Shown: positions 1 to 11,960 of the stretch, piece after piece
Layout: each line of letters opens with the position of its first letter
Numbering within the stretch: position 1 is the first letter of the stretch
Assembly (NCBI RefSeq): GCF_042453785.1
Contig: NC_091673.1
Coordinates: forward strand, 16,959,501-17,023,500
Source: Malus domestica
Lineage: Eukaryota; Streptophyta; Magnoliopsida; Rosales; Rosaceae
Length of the DNA stretch: 64,000 bases
Direction of reading: 5' to 3'
Program-made: the position numbers and the translations under genes
Notes under the pieces: generated by a model
Databases searched by the model: none
The model's input: only the letters and a program-made list of their open reading frames with translations
Told to the model about the DNA's origin: nothing

Positions 1-534
1 GATCCTCACGAAGAGCTCCTTATTGCCCACTTCTTTTGATCCATCCCAAACCAAAGCTCAAATACTATATAGAGCGGCCATGAGTTGCTTGCAAACATTA
101 GATGTAGCTTGGGTTCTAAATTCTATTATTTTGTTCTATACTTTTGATCGTTCTCTTCTATTTTAGGTATGACTTGTTTGATACGATAATCGTACTAAAA
201 TTTCTTATCAATTGTTGTACCAATTTTTTGTATGACAACATTATTTACCATATTGGGTTTCTTTTATGCACAATGTTTATGCATACAAGAATTATATTTT
301 TGCATGCAAGCTAGTCTCAAATGTGAGGTCTTTTACTATGGCCAGTCGGAGTCATCAATGGCAGCCATGGCGGACGAGAAGATGGATGAGGCGGTGGCTA
401 ATTAAGTTGTCATGAGAACCACTCCATGTGCACCATCTGTTCCCGCTAACGTGCCTATCACCACACCCTTGGTTATGCATTGTTAACAGACAATGAGATG
501 GTGAGAAAGAGATGATGTAAGAGTGAAGTGTGTG

Positions 535-570
<36 letters not shown>

Positions 571-1660
571 GTGCTTATCCTCTCAAAGATGTGCACATCC
601 ATTATAAACCAATCTTTAGTCTTGCAGAAAATGATATGGGTGAACTGATGCAGGGTACATTAATCAACTAATAGACTACTACAAGTACAAACCAAATTGT
701 CATCGAGTGACTCTAGGTTGAAGTTCATCATGCAAACAAAACATGTTCACATTATTCGTTTAATGAACAAAAGTCTGTTGATCAACAAATGGGACTTCCC
801 TTTCCACAATTTTAGCCACAAAAATCACATATGACAATACCATTTCTATACAACATTACTCTAGTATTATTTAAACCTTTTAGGTAGATTGGCACTAACC
901 GTACATTGTCAAAGATATCAAACACACATAAGGATCCAAGTTTCATTCTTTACTTCCTTCATAATACCACACAATATCTCCACTAAACATAATTCTAAAT
1001 TTTCATTTTCTTTTCCTCAACTTTTCCACCAACTCACATAGGATTATTTGGCAAGGTTCCTTCTTAATTTGCAACCCCAAATCACATCAAGTTCCAAAAA
1101 TCTGTAATCTCATGTTTTCGGTGATGGTGGAAGTGATTGTTTCCGATTGTAATCTGATATGTTGATTAGAGCATCCAATTTCACGTGGAATTTGTGCTGG
1201 ATTTTCATTTACTTGTTGTGGTTTTATTGGTAATTTGCTTGCCGGGTATCTTGCCAATTTACTGTGTGTGAGAGGATAAATTTCTTCTGTGTTCCTAGAT
1301 ACTTTCTACTGTTGTGGCTTTGAAATCTAGGGTAGAGAATCCACCCTGCAAATTTTGAAGTGTAGAGTAGGATAAGTTACCAGCATGGAGACCCCACAAC
1401 ACAACACAACCCACCCACAAATATTCTAAACTCTCATCCAAAACCGAAACTCTCTCCAATTTCACACGAAAATGTAAACTTGAACAACAATTACTACAAT
1501 TTGAAGCAAAATTCAAGCTACCAATACTCCAATTCAACAACTAGCAATAATACCAATATCCCCAACAGAGAGAAAAAATAACACAAAAAAATGGAACCCC
1601 AAATAAAAAATTCAACACTTTGCAGAGAAAAATAGCAGCTTTACCTCCCTCCAATAACAG
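1..1660. other. AT-rich intergenic DNA
   Basis: No coding region or transposon boundary could be supported here. A GA dinucleotide run lies at about 538-566. A short reading frame on the minus strand at 1295-1540 has no recognisable family signature. Confidence 0.5.
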
Positions 1661-1675
1661 TAATTGAAAGTTCAG

Positions 1676-2583
1676 CACTTACATTTGTTGGGTGGCAGCG
1701 ATGACGCCATAGAGAAAGCTGAGCTCCCATCCCACGCCGATGTACTTGGCTAGACCGCTACTCATGATAGGGAGTTAAGTTTAACTGAACCTAGATAGGC
1801 CGTCCGGTCAACACTCGGTTAATGTTAATCGTAAATCCCATTCTAGCAATCACGTAAAAAAGTTGGTATGTGAACAACCAAGCATACTTGCACATACTGT
1901 ATGCCTCTCTTTGGTTCAGTGTTTTGCAGACAATCCAACATTTCTTCTCTTGGTACACATATTTTTTGGACTGTTTATGTATCTATGCATTTAACGATAT
2001 CCTGGTATGCTATATTCCTACATCGTCCTTCTGAGCCTACTGACTAAAACAAAAGTAAAGCAAAAGAAACACTGCCTCTTTCTCTTTCTCATGATGCAAA
2101 AGGTCTCAAAACGACATATAGTGCACACTGCACACTCACAAATATGTTTCAGATACAACATCTTTAAAATCTCAAAAACCCAACACAAACAAAAGCATTG
2201 GTGTAAATTAACTATCTAGCTGAAGAAACTAAAACAAAAGTAAAGCAAATTATATACCTCAAAATGTCAAGCAACCAAGTTATTCTTCTAACGACCCAAA
2301 ATTCTGAAAATTCCAAAAAAAAAAAAAAAGGTAAATCCCTTGGCTATTCAGAGCATACGATACGAACCATGTCTATGTCTAGTAGGAAAGGGAGAAGAAT
2401 TGATTGCCAGTGCCGTCGTCGAAGGTGGCGGTGGCAGAGGAGGGATAGTGTTTAGGGATTGATTTTGGAGGACGATTTGGGCGGGAAAGAGGAGAGAGAA
2501 GTCGAGGTTTCTGAGAGAGGGAAGGCGAGGAGGTCGAAATGAAAGCAGAATTGGGGAGTTTGTACTCGTAGTAGTTCTATCCA
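1676..2583 (-). other. possible gene remnant or unrecognised short gene
   Basis: On the minus strand an ATG near 2583 opens a Ser/Pro/Leu-rich frame running to 2348. It looks like an organelle transit peptide (begins MDRTTTSTNSPILLSF, continues with PPRLPSLRN). Further downstream, at about 1757-1676, a second short frame reads MSSGLAKYIGVGWELSFLYG and ends at a good splice donor (AT|GTAAGT). Together they resemble a transit-peptide exon and a membrane-segment exon of a small plastid protein, but I could not connect them by a convincing splice or name the family. It could be a degenerate gene or chance. Confidence 0.25.
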
Positions 2584-2644
2584 TGATGGTCAACACGTGG
2601 ATAATATGGGTAGTTTGGTAATTTAATTGTTCCAAGGAGAAAAA

Positions 2645-2795
2645 AGAAAGAAAAACTAATGAAAAGTAAAAAAAAAAAACTTTAGTTTTAATGAAAAACA
2701 ACAAATAAAGGTGTACTGGATAGTATCAGAAAAAGTTAAAATATGGTTTTTCGTTAAACGTGAATAGTACTGGAAGTGTATAGTTAAAACTTCCA
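2645..2795 (+). mobile_element. short MITE-like repeat, copy 1 of a family
   Basis: About 150 bp, starting near AAAAACTAATGAAAAG, with TTTAGTTTTAATGAAAAA close by and ending in GTTAAAACTTCC. The same block recurs at about 3036-3190 and 20706-20853, and inverted at 22226-22380. The ends are loosely inverted (GGAAAACTAA versus GGAGTTTTAAC). No TSD was fixed. Confidence 0.5.
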
Positions 2796-2799
2796 AAAA

Positions 2800-3933
2800 A
2801 GAACGCGATATGAAGAAGAAAATAAGGGTATTTTCTTCAAAACACTTGATGAACAGTGTTTCTAAGCTGAGTTTTAATATAAGTATAATTTCACTAGTCA
2901 AAATATAACTCACACCCTAACTCATGAATAGTCTTTATTTGCGAGTCACGGTGTGAAAATACTTTTAATTGAGCTACAAACCACCTTACTTGAAAATTTG
3001 AAAAACGAGACCAAAAGTCTTTATTGCATAAATAAAAGGGAAAACTAATGAAAAATACTTGAAAACTTTAAGTTTTAACAGAAATGACAAAAAGGCGTCG
3101 TAAGTAAATAGTATCAAGATTGACTTTTTAGATTAAAAATGTGGTTTTTCGTTAGAATGAACGGTACCGGAGCTTTTTGTTAAAATCCCCTAGATAAAAC
3201 AGTTAGTTTTCAAGAATCTCCACATATCTTCCTATCGATCAATTCCAAACGTATTTGACCAAAATAAAATCAACTAAGGAGTAAATCAACGAAGGGGGTG
3301 CACTTACTTGAGATTTTGAAGATTAATAGATTGATAAATCTATGAGGTTTGATGAAGTTTTCAACGATTCACATACATTATATGTAAGTTTTGAGTGAAA
3401 TCTCTCAAAATCTCAATAGAAGGGGGTGAGATTTATGATTTATGAATAATTAAAATACATAATGAAATCTCTCAAGTTTCCTCACTTTTAAGTTCCTTTA
3501 AAACCAACCCGAAATACATTTTAATAAGCTGTTCAACTTGCTCCTGTCCAGTCAATCCTGGTTAGTTCCTAAGCAACGATTACCTCGGCTCTTTTTTTCC
3601 TTGTACAGCACGCGTTCGATCCCAGGTTTGATCAATTTATTCTCAAATGCACGAACACCTTAAGCCCTCAACTGTAACCACCTTGGACCATTAGATATGG
3701 CACGTCCCAATATCGAAACAGAACCACATCACAAACACAAGCTGGAATAGAGATTGATGAAAACTCCATAAACCTTTGTTCATTCAATAAAGAAGCAAGT
3801 TTGCAACGCTAAGCGGAAAATCGGCAACTGCATATCCGAGAAAACATTACCATCCTTCTTTTATCATCTTTCTGGCAAGAAAACAGCCCAATCAATTTCC
3901 TTTGGTGGCTGGTACAAATAAAGGGTAATAAGC
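2800..3933. other. intergenic spacer downstream of the kinase gene
   Basis: Contains another MITE-like copy at about 3036-3190. The 3' untranslated region of the minus-strand kinase probably ends within about 3750-3933. No other coding signal is visible. Confidence 0.4.
3036..3190 (+). mobile_element. short MITE-like repeat, copy 2
   Basis: Begins GGGAAAACTAATGAAAAA and ends TTTTTGTTAAAATCCCC, so its ends are imperfect inverted repeats. It is clearly related to the copies at 2645, 20706 and 22226, but more diverged in the middle. Confidence 0.5.
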
Positions 3934-6900
3934 TCATGGCCCGCGAGTGGGAGCAAAACAGAAACAGCCCGGAGAACGGTCTTCAGGTATCATTCCGCCT
4001 CCTTTGCTCGTATCAATTACTTCCAACATTTTCACCACCTCACCCATTTCAGGACGTTTATCTGCATTTCCATCCCAGCACTTGCGCATGATGCTTGCCA
4101 AAGAACTTGGACAGCATTTGGGGATTTCTGGTCGTAGGTTCTGATAACAAAACCATAAAATATGCACAATAAAACGCCCATAAAAATTTAGAGGTCAAAT
4201 CTTCAACAGGACACAAAAATTAAAATCTTTACCAAGACAACCAAAGTTCATTCAGACTAAACCAACAAACAGAAAAGTAAGCTCTATGTCCTTGTATTTA
4301 CATGAGCTAAAAGAGAGATATAGAGAACAAAAACTGACCTGCCGAACAACTGCAGATGATACATCAGCAAAGCTAAGATCTGGGTAGGGCATGTCGCAGC
4401 AATAAATTTCCCATAAGCATATGCCAAAGCTATAGACATCACATCTTCTATTATACGGCTTACCATCTAGAACCTACATAAATATCTTGTTAGCTTAAGA
4501 ATTTACCACCGAAAACCCTACATGCTACCACATGAGCTACTGTACTGAATTGCGTGTTCAGATATGCAATAAGAATGTCAAGCGAGGAGAGAATATGATA
4601 AATTCATTTTTGTTCATTGACATTCATTTCAAGCCCAACATAAAACTGGGAAAAAAATTATGTACACTCTTAGCAACTAAGAGCACAAACGATAGTTCTA
4701 CCTCATCAAGGAGGAACACAATGCAATTAAGCCCCCATAAACTTTAGGCTCGTTCCACTATTCTAAAAATCCCCGCCTAGCGTCACTGGCCACGGTCCCG
4801 ATTAATCCTTAGGTGTTTGAAAATTAAGAAGGAGCGCCTAGATCCTCCTAGGCACCCGCCTAGCCTGGCTAAACCCGCATAGGCCGTGACTCTCACTTAA
4901 GACAAAAAATAGTTAACTTTCATTTTGCATTTTATTTTTTCAATGAATTGTAAGAGACTTGCTGAATACTTAGATGAACACTCATTATATGTTTGTTCCC
5001 CACGTTTTCAATATGTTCTAATACTTTATGGGTGTGTTTGTTTGGGCTCACAAACTTTCATTGGACTGGACTGGACTAATTATTAGTCCAGTCCCATGTT
5101 TGTTAGGCAACGGGATTAAGTTAAGTGGGATTCAATCAGACTCGCTCCGACTATCTCCTTCGCTAAGAGTTCTTAGCGAGCATCCTCAAAAATGACGGGA
5201 TTGCTAAGACCGTCTTCGAAAGAGTTCGCTCGTCCTGCTTCTCGTCTTCGTCTTGCCGGTCCCGCTCCCTCATCCTAGTCTTGCTCTCTCATCCTCGTCC
5301 TGCTCGTCCTCATCCTGCTCCTCTCCGATTTGGTTTTGCAGATCTGAAATTATTATTGGTTTTTTTTTTATCGATTTTGTTGTTTTGGGTTCCAAATCTC
5401 TGAAATTTTTGAATTTTTATCACAAAAATTGGGTGCGATTGTGTTCTATGATTGGGTGTGTTTTTTAATTGATTGCTACCCATTTATTTTCAATTTTTCT
5501 TGACAATTTGATGATCCTGAGAGATGGGAAATCCGTCCATCTCTCACTAGATGAACGAACGGGTTTGTAATCATTTCCCTTTTGGGTTTCTATCTTGAGA
5601 ATCATGTGAAAGGGTTTTGATTTTTTGGTTTCTGGGTTTTTGAATTGGCAGCATATTATGGGTCTTTTAATCTTGAAGTTGTTGTCTTTGTTTGGTTTTT
5701 GGTGGCTATGTATATTTGCAGGGTCTGGATTTGTTTCTCGGGACCTCTATCAGCATGGGATTTTCAGTGCTTCCATTAAGCTGCCAGCTGATTACACTTC
5801 TGGAGTTGTTGTGTTTTATGCGAGTTCATTCTGTTTTTCTATTTGATTAAGGTTTTTAATTTGTTTCCCTCTTTGTTTGTTGTATGATTATATCTAAGGT
5901 TGTATGATTTTATTGTCAACAAAATAATATGACCCAGATTTTTACTTCTCAATTTTACAGTTTAGTAAAGATTCAATCTTTATGGTTAGCTGATTAATCT
6001 GAAATTTGTTTGTTTTAAACTTGGTGGCGTGGAACCCAGAAATGTTATGGAGATCTATCAATATCCCAAGTAAAAACTTGTTTTTTCAAACTTGGTGGTG
6101 TAAACAGTACTATTTTTATTATCCTGTTTCTTAATCCGGTACTACACCAAACGCTTCACTAAATTAGTCCAGCTTAATCTAGTCTAAGCTAGTCTAGCTT
6201 AGTCTTTGAAGCTAGTCCAGTCCGAGATAGTCCGGTGCAACAAACGCACCCTATAATCTATATGTCATTTTATTTTATAATTTATGTATCCCAATACAAA
6301 ATTTATGTATGTATCCTACTACAACTATGTAATTTTTTTTAAGTAGAAGTAGACATTTATTTATATGTAATATGATAAATATAATTAAATTTAAAAAACC
6401 GCCTAGGCCCATCTAGACGCCTAGGCGCTAGGTCATGTCCGCCACCCAACTGGCGCCTTTTAGAACCTTGCTTGTTTCAAATGATAACTTCTGATTCTAC
6501 AGTTAATAGTTAAACCCTTTTTCACTAAACTCACATCATACACCCCGACTGGCACACATCCCATTTTCTTGATATCATAGCCATAATGCATTCTCTCTCT
6601 ATCCAACTCTCTAATATCTTTCTTAAAAGGTTGGCCCTTCATGTGCCAAGTATTGGTCCAGGCAAGGACCTGGACTCCTCAATCTGTACCATCAGCAACA
6701 AAGACTTCAGTGTGATCCACAATTATGATCCTACAATCCACAACTCTTCAACTAAACCCTCTCACCTTCCCCTTCTTTCTCTTTCACTTTCATCTAAAGC
6801 TCGATTCAACATAATCAGTCAAGCTTATCTTTAATAACAAGAAAAGGTCATAGGACTGGTTCTTAAATGCTTAGCGGTGCTGCTTGTGTGTTCAATAAAA

Positions 6901-9900
6901 GGTTATCAAACTCGACCTCAATGTATTACTTGTTGAGTTTTGATGCCTGGCCATTGCAAGAATGCCAAGGAAGGGGATTGGGAAAGACTGATTTTGTAAT
7001 CAAATTTGGATGTTCAAAAAAACACCCTCATTTGAGTCTCCATCTTCATCGCCTTCAATTGCAAATTTGGTGGTTTATGAATAAGGGGTCATAAGGTGTG
7101 ATGGAGTAGTAGTGAGTACAAATAAGTGGTGATTACTCCAGGCAAAAGTAAAAGGAAGGTGGCCTTGTAATACTATCTTCAACGCTGTGAATACTAGCAA
7201 CAACAAGCAATCCCCAACATTTCAACACGGATGTTAAGACCATGTCAGAGCTTTTCTCCATACCATTTTCTTGAGCCCAGTTACCTTTGCATTTGCCCCA
7301 CAACAGGCTTATGGCAGTTTGGTCGCTTTCGAAAATATGTGGGTAAGGTTTTGGCAGGTAGTTTGGGCTTTTCTCACATGAAGAGCACATGCTTGCTCAC
7401 ACATGAAGGCCGCATGTTATTTCCATCAATTTTTGAAGTGCAATAGCAAACAAAAAGATGCATTTAAAAACTAAGCATAATTATAGATGTTGTAGTGAGG
7501 TTAGTAGTATTTCTCTTTTCTTTTTGTTCTTATATTCCAAGTTCATAGAGCACAACAAAGAGTTAGCTTTTAAGAGCAACAAAACATATGAAGATATTAA
7601 CTACAAGTAATACCTCTGGAGCCATGTATCCAAGGGTACCAGTTTCACCAGTCATGTCTCTTGGATTCTGAGCTTCAACACGAGCAACACCAAAATCAGC
7701 TATTTTAAGGTTTATGCGAGTATCAAGTAGCATATTCTCTGTTTTGACATCACGGTGTACGATCTTTTGAGAATGCAGATAGCTAAGACTGCAAAGGGAA
7801 TGGTTAAAAACCTAGATCAATGAGAATTTTACTAGAAAAGTATATAGCACAGAAATGTAGAGAACAATCGAACTCACCCTCTAGAGAGGTCCAAAGCAAG
7901 TTGGATCACAACCTTAAAGGCAAGTTTCTTTTGCCTGTTTCTTATCAAAAATTGCTTTAGCGTCCCACCAGCAAGATATTCCACAACAACACAACACGCT
8001 CTAGTAGGATGAGAATCTACACCGTCACTTGAAGAGCCTTTTGTAGGAATTTTAAGATCTGAAGTTCCCATTGAAGCTCCAATGAACTGTGATAAAAGAA
8101 GGGAGGGAGGAGAGGGAGAATCGTTAAAACCCAAAGGATTATGACAAACAAAGAACCACATTAAGGCACTGGGACACTACTATTTTACCGAATCATTTAC
8201 TAAAATAACTATCAAGATCACCAGCACAAGATGAAAATAATCACTCCACAGCCGACAATTTCTTTAATATTAAAATGCAGATTTCAAAACTGGATACAAG
8301 ATAAAAAGAAAAGCGGGTTTGTACTTTTGTAACATTAGGATGGTCAAGCTTGTGCCAGACAGCTACTTCTTTTTGAAATGAGGCCCGTAGAGCAGCAGTT
8401 TCAGCACCTGTGGCATAGCCATCCTCCCCCCAGTCCAACAGCTTCACTATTATATATAGCATGTGGTTGCAATTAGAATTTGATATGTATACAAACAAGG
8501 AGGCATATAATTTTGTTGCTCTTATTTGACATCAGTTTACTAGTCCAAATTTAAATCGCACGTTGTTATACAATATCAAAAAGCAAATATTCATTCATAA
8601 TGCTAGGAGACTACCATGAAAAATGACCAAAACTCCACTGGATTCCAGATAAGACAATACCAAACAAATCACAATATCAATAGTTCATAAACACTACACT
8701 TGCAGAATTTAGAACTATGCATTAAGTTCTCATGCCACAATAGAAAATCCCAAAAGTATGACATTTAACTCTCTACACAAATTAAGCTCTTCCATTCCCA
8801 CCCGTTTTCAAATAACCAAAATAATATATATTATTAAATTACTGACATCCACAAGTTTTTTTTTTCCTTTGTGAACTACTATTTCCAAGGCTTGTCTAAC
8901 ATTATACTAATTAACACATTCATTATAAACTATTACCAAGTTGAGCTCATTCAAATACGAAGTTGTACCCCTAAGTTTACATTGTCGGAATCATCCAAGA
9001 TAGCAGATATGAACCAACACCTATATGACTGATAAACATTTAGCGGAAACAGAATGAAACAACATGATTTATGCACATATTCACATCTAGAAAGAAAGTC
9101 CGATAAACATCAGTACAGAATTAACTATACATACAATTGTACTTTCAGTAACAGAAGCCAAAAACTGTAAATACAATCCATATTATTTAAGAGTTGCTGC
9201 AGTCATATCAGAATTATGAATGGTCATTAATCACAACCTTGTAGTACATCACTACGTCAAGAATAGATAAGGTGAATATCTAAGATAAATTCCATGCATA
9301 CCATGAATAATATGTAACACTTACATATCACGCCTCAAATGTGAACATGGAACATGTAATCAGTTATGCCGAAAAACTTGATATATTCCAAATTAGTGCT
9401 TTAACATAACACACCATTATTCAAATGCTAATATTACATCATTATAGTTATATTCGAATCCAAAATGAAATTAGCGATGAGATCCCAAATTAACATCCAA
9501 GATACCTAGAGAATATGCATTCAACAAGAAGTTGACAACTCAATTGTAATCAAAATCAAAGTACAATATCCTACGAGACCGAACAAATCAAAATTACAAT
9601 GGAATGGATTATTAGTGATTACCTGCAACATCTTGATCATCATAGGTGCCCCTGAATACGGTACCATAGGTCCCTCGAGCTACAATATATCTTATTTCCA
9701 ATTTAGCTAAATCAATCTCCCATTCTTCCTTAGGCCTGGTACTCTCAATGTTTCTGGACCAAACCCGGCTCAAATGTTTCTCAAGCTGTATATCTAAGTT
9801 CTTCAAATCGATTTTATCTGCTCGGAAGATCATCTCTTTGCTACTAATACTTCCTGTGCCATTAATTTTTGGTTCCACCTCTTTGAAACTCATACTCCCT

Positions 9901-9995
9901 GCACTCCTAAGTTTTGAATTCATATTACCTTTCTGGTGATCCACCATGTTTGGTACATCTGCAACTTCAACATTCTCACTTGTCCTTGAATCCAT
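3934..9995 (-). CDS. Raf-like MAPKKK-type protein kinase (MRK1-like, 406 aa)
   Basis: Predicted Ser/Thr (dual-specificity-like) kinase of the plant Raf-like class, closest in my memory to Arabidopsis MRK1 (At3g63260). Coding exons on the minus strand: 9995-9623, 8446-8325, 8086-7878, 7788-7614, 4473-4339 and 4140-3934. Together they make 1221 nt, or 406 codons plus stop, with GT-AG junctions and consistent phases. The N-terminal leader (about 1-55) is variable. The conserved FRADKIDLKNLDIQLEKHLS block follows, then the Gly-rich loop GTYGTVFRG (108-116), the VAVK lysine (K126), HRDVKTEN (246-253), DFGVAR (266-271) and MAPE (290-293). The protein ends GCFCFAPTRGP, like its relatives. All catalytic residues seen are intact. 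The intron between exons 4 and 5 is about 3.1 kb and holds nested transposons. The region upstream of exon 1 carries GA runs near 10930-10990 and probably contains the 5' leader. Substrate and pathway cannot be read from sequence. Confidence 0.93.
5030..6251 (+). mobile_element. PIF/Harbinger-like nonautonomous element carrying an XTH fragment
   Basis: Terminal inverted repeats read GGGTGTGTTTGTTTGG on the left and, on the opposite strand at the right end, GGGTGCGTTTGTTGCAC. The element is flanked by a 3-bp TAT duplication (5027-5029 and 6252-6254). Subterminal regions are full of GGACTGGACT and AGTCCAG motifs. It encodes no transposase. It sits inside intron 4 of the kinase gene, within an older repeat. 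A gene fragment lies at 5722-5830. The TSD is TAT rather than the usual TTA/TAA, so the superfamily call is moderate. Confidence 0.7.
5722..5830 (+). pseudogene. captured exon fragment of a xyloglucan endotransglucosylase/hydrolase (XTH)
   Basis: The frame reads GSGFVSRDLYQHGIFSASIK and continues with LPADYTSGVVVFYASS. This matches the conserved N-terminal region of plant XTH enzymes (glycoside hydrolase family 16), which remodel cell-wall xyloglucan. The match is best to the XTH28/30-like group as I recall it. A polypyrimidine tract and TTTGCAG splice acceptor stand directly before GGTCTGGA, so the piece was probably copied from genomic DNA with intron sequence. The EIDFEFLG catalytic motif that should follow is missing and the frame stops soon after, so no enzyme can be made. 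Confidence 0.8.
6475..7600. other. remainder of kinase intron 4
   Basis: Noncoding intron between exon 4 (ends 7614) and exon 5 (starts 4473). Several open stretches of 60-85 codons occur on both strands, but none shows a family signature. It may contain further decayed repeat DNA. Confidence 0.4.
8450..9620. other. intron 1 of the kinase gene
   Basis: AT-rich intron between the VA|V codon split at 9623 and 8446. The donor GTAATC and acceptor ATAATAG both fit. No transposon ends or coding potential were seen. Confidence 0.7.
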
Positions 9996-10940
9996 TACTA
10001 ACAATCAATGCAGAACAACCAAAACACGGAACACCAACTGCCAAACGGTAACCGAAACAACCAAAAACAATAAAAAGAAAACAAGCAAATCACAGAAACA
10101 AATCTGTGTTAAACTGCTGTCTTAGAGAGACATGATCAACAAAGCTTCAATTTTTTCGCCATCATCATCTTTGCCAGATTTGGATGAATCCCATCAATGA
10201 CAAATGTTCAAAACAGATCAATTCAAAAAGCCTTTTTCGGGTTAAAAAATCGATTTCCCCAACACAGATATCCTTAAATTCAACAAACGAAACAGAAATA
10301 TCTCATCCAGTTGAAACGTAATCCCAACAACCCAATTGCCTCCAATGTTGGTAACTATGCACCAATGAGAAAAATCAACACCAGCTCCCTTTCTTTTATA
10401 TTCCACATAAATTAAAACAAACAAAACAATCTTCAAAATCCCAAGTACCTCGTCACCAAACACTCTTTTTTTTTTCCAAAAAATTAATCAAACAAGAGAA
10501 TGGCAATAAACTCTAAGAAAACGACTCAATTTCCACAGCTGGATAGAAAAAATTCAAACAAACAAACTCTTCAGGTACAAATCAAACCCACGGACAAGCA
10601 CCAGAAGAATTTCACGCATGCAAAAAGTCCCAATCGACCCCAAAAGATGAATAATTTATAGAGACAGATGAAAAGGTTGACCTTGAACACACTAGAGAAT
10701 CGAAGAAAAACAAAGTCGTTCGTTGGAGAAAAAAAAGTAAAAGGAACAGAAATTTAACAATACAGAAAGACAACGTTTTTGGAGTGTTTTGGGGAGGTTC
10801 GGGGCTAATGGGTTGTTCTATGGTTTTTGTTTGGTTTTTCCTTTGCAGATGAGATTTCGGAGAGGATTAACCAAAAACTAGAAGAGGCAGCCACAGCCCA
10901 GAAGGCAGAAGCGAGTGGAGGAGAATTTTAGAGAGAGAGA

Positions 10941-10971
<31 letters not shown>

Positions 10972-11029
10972 GAGGAGGAGCGAGAGAGATGCGCGGGTTT
11001 GCCTAATGTACGGCTTTGGAGGAGGGAGA

Positions 11030-11910
11030 GACTGTTTCAAAATTTAAGGAAAAGAAAAATGGGATAGAGGTACATATACGGATACTGGACAGGTGGCAAC
11101 AAAAAGATAACAAATCAAAACAGAAAAATTCTGCTTTTTCAGTCCAAATAAATCCTACGATTCTCAATAACTTCTCACTTTAGTTTTTTAGATTTAAACT
11201 TGATATGATTGATTCATGAGTTTGTCCGGATCAATCATTTTAATTATTTCGCATAAAGTGTCCGTTAAATAAAAATAAAATAAGTTACATATAAAATTAT
11301 TATTCTTACCATCTAAAATTCCGAAGGATTGAAAAAAAGAGTTGTTGTCTATGATTGGTATTTGTAAATATATACTTATTTTGGGTATGTAAATATATAC
11401 TTAAAAGAAAATTGTTATTTTATGTTTTGGATGTGACAATATGGTATGTATATACTTATTTAGTATTATGTTTTTCATTTGATTATTTATTAGTTTAAAA
11501 TATATTTTCCTTAACGGGTAACAGGTCGGGTCATATTACCTGTTAATATTATCGGGTCAATTTCGGGTCGGGTTATTTTACCCGTTTATTTTAACGGGTG
11601 TTACACCTAATTTACCCTATAAACTCATAACATTTCATATAAGTTGTGAATCTAACATCTAATTTACCCTTCAAAGTTAACTCCATACATTATTTTTTTA
11701 TAAAAATTACCAATCTACCTTCCAATGTGTATCATATGCAAGTAACGTGACTCAAATTGACGGAAATTTGAATATAATATCAGTGATGTAATTGACAGAT
11801 TTTATAATTGAATGACTAATTTTTCTGAAAAAAAAAATAGTTTCGGAACTTAATTTTCACTTAAGTGATCATTCAGAAACTAAATTGATAATTTACCTTT
11901 TTTTTTTTAA
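11030..11910. other. AT-rich spacer upstream of the kinase gene
   Basis: Noncoding. It holds clustered GGGTCGGGT/ACGGGT motifs at about 11510-11600, typical of decayed plant repeat DNA, but no boundary was found. The left end of the local duplication (copy A) begins near 11905. Confidence 0.4.
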
Positions 11911-11960
11911 GAGTGACAATAACAACTCTCTTCTTTTTATTGATAATTATTACCAAGTTT

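Larger units (their letters stand above)
4755..6470. mobile_element. degenerate DNA transposon in kinase intron 4, split by a second element
   Basis: The two halves, about 4755-5029 and 6255-6470, are rich in CGCCTAG and CCTAGGC motifs. They end in inverted TTCTAAAA-type termini (ATTCTAAAAATC on the left, GCCTTTTAGAACC on the right). The element at 5030-6251 lies inside it, so this one is older. Exact ends and TSD could not be fixed. A hAT-like MITE is plausible but unproven. Confidence 0.4.

Noticed and set aside
7133..7446. Short frames in the kinase intron that look mildly protein-like on both strands
   Set aside because: No family signature, no splice context linking them, and they lie in a transposon-rich intron.
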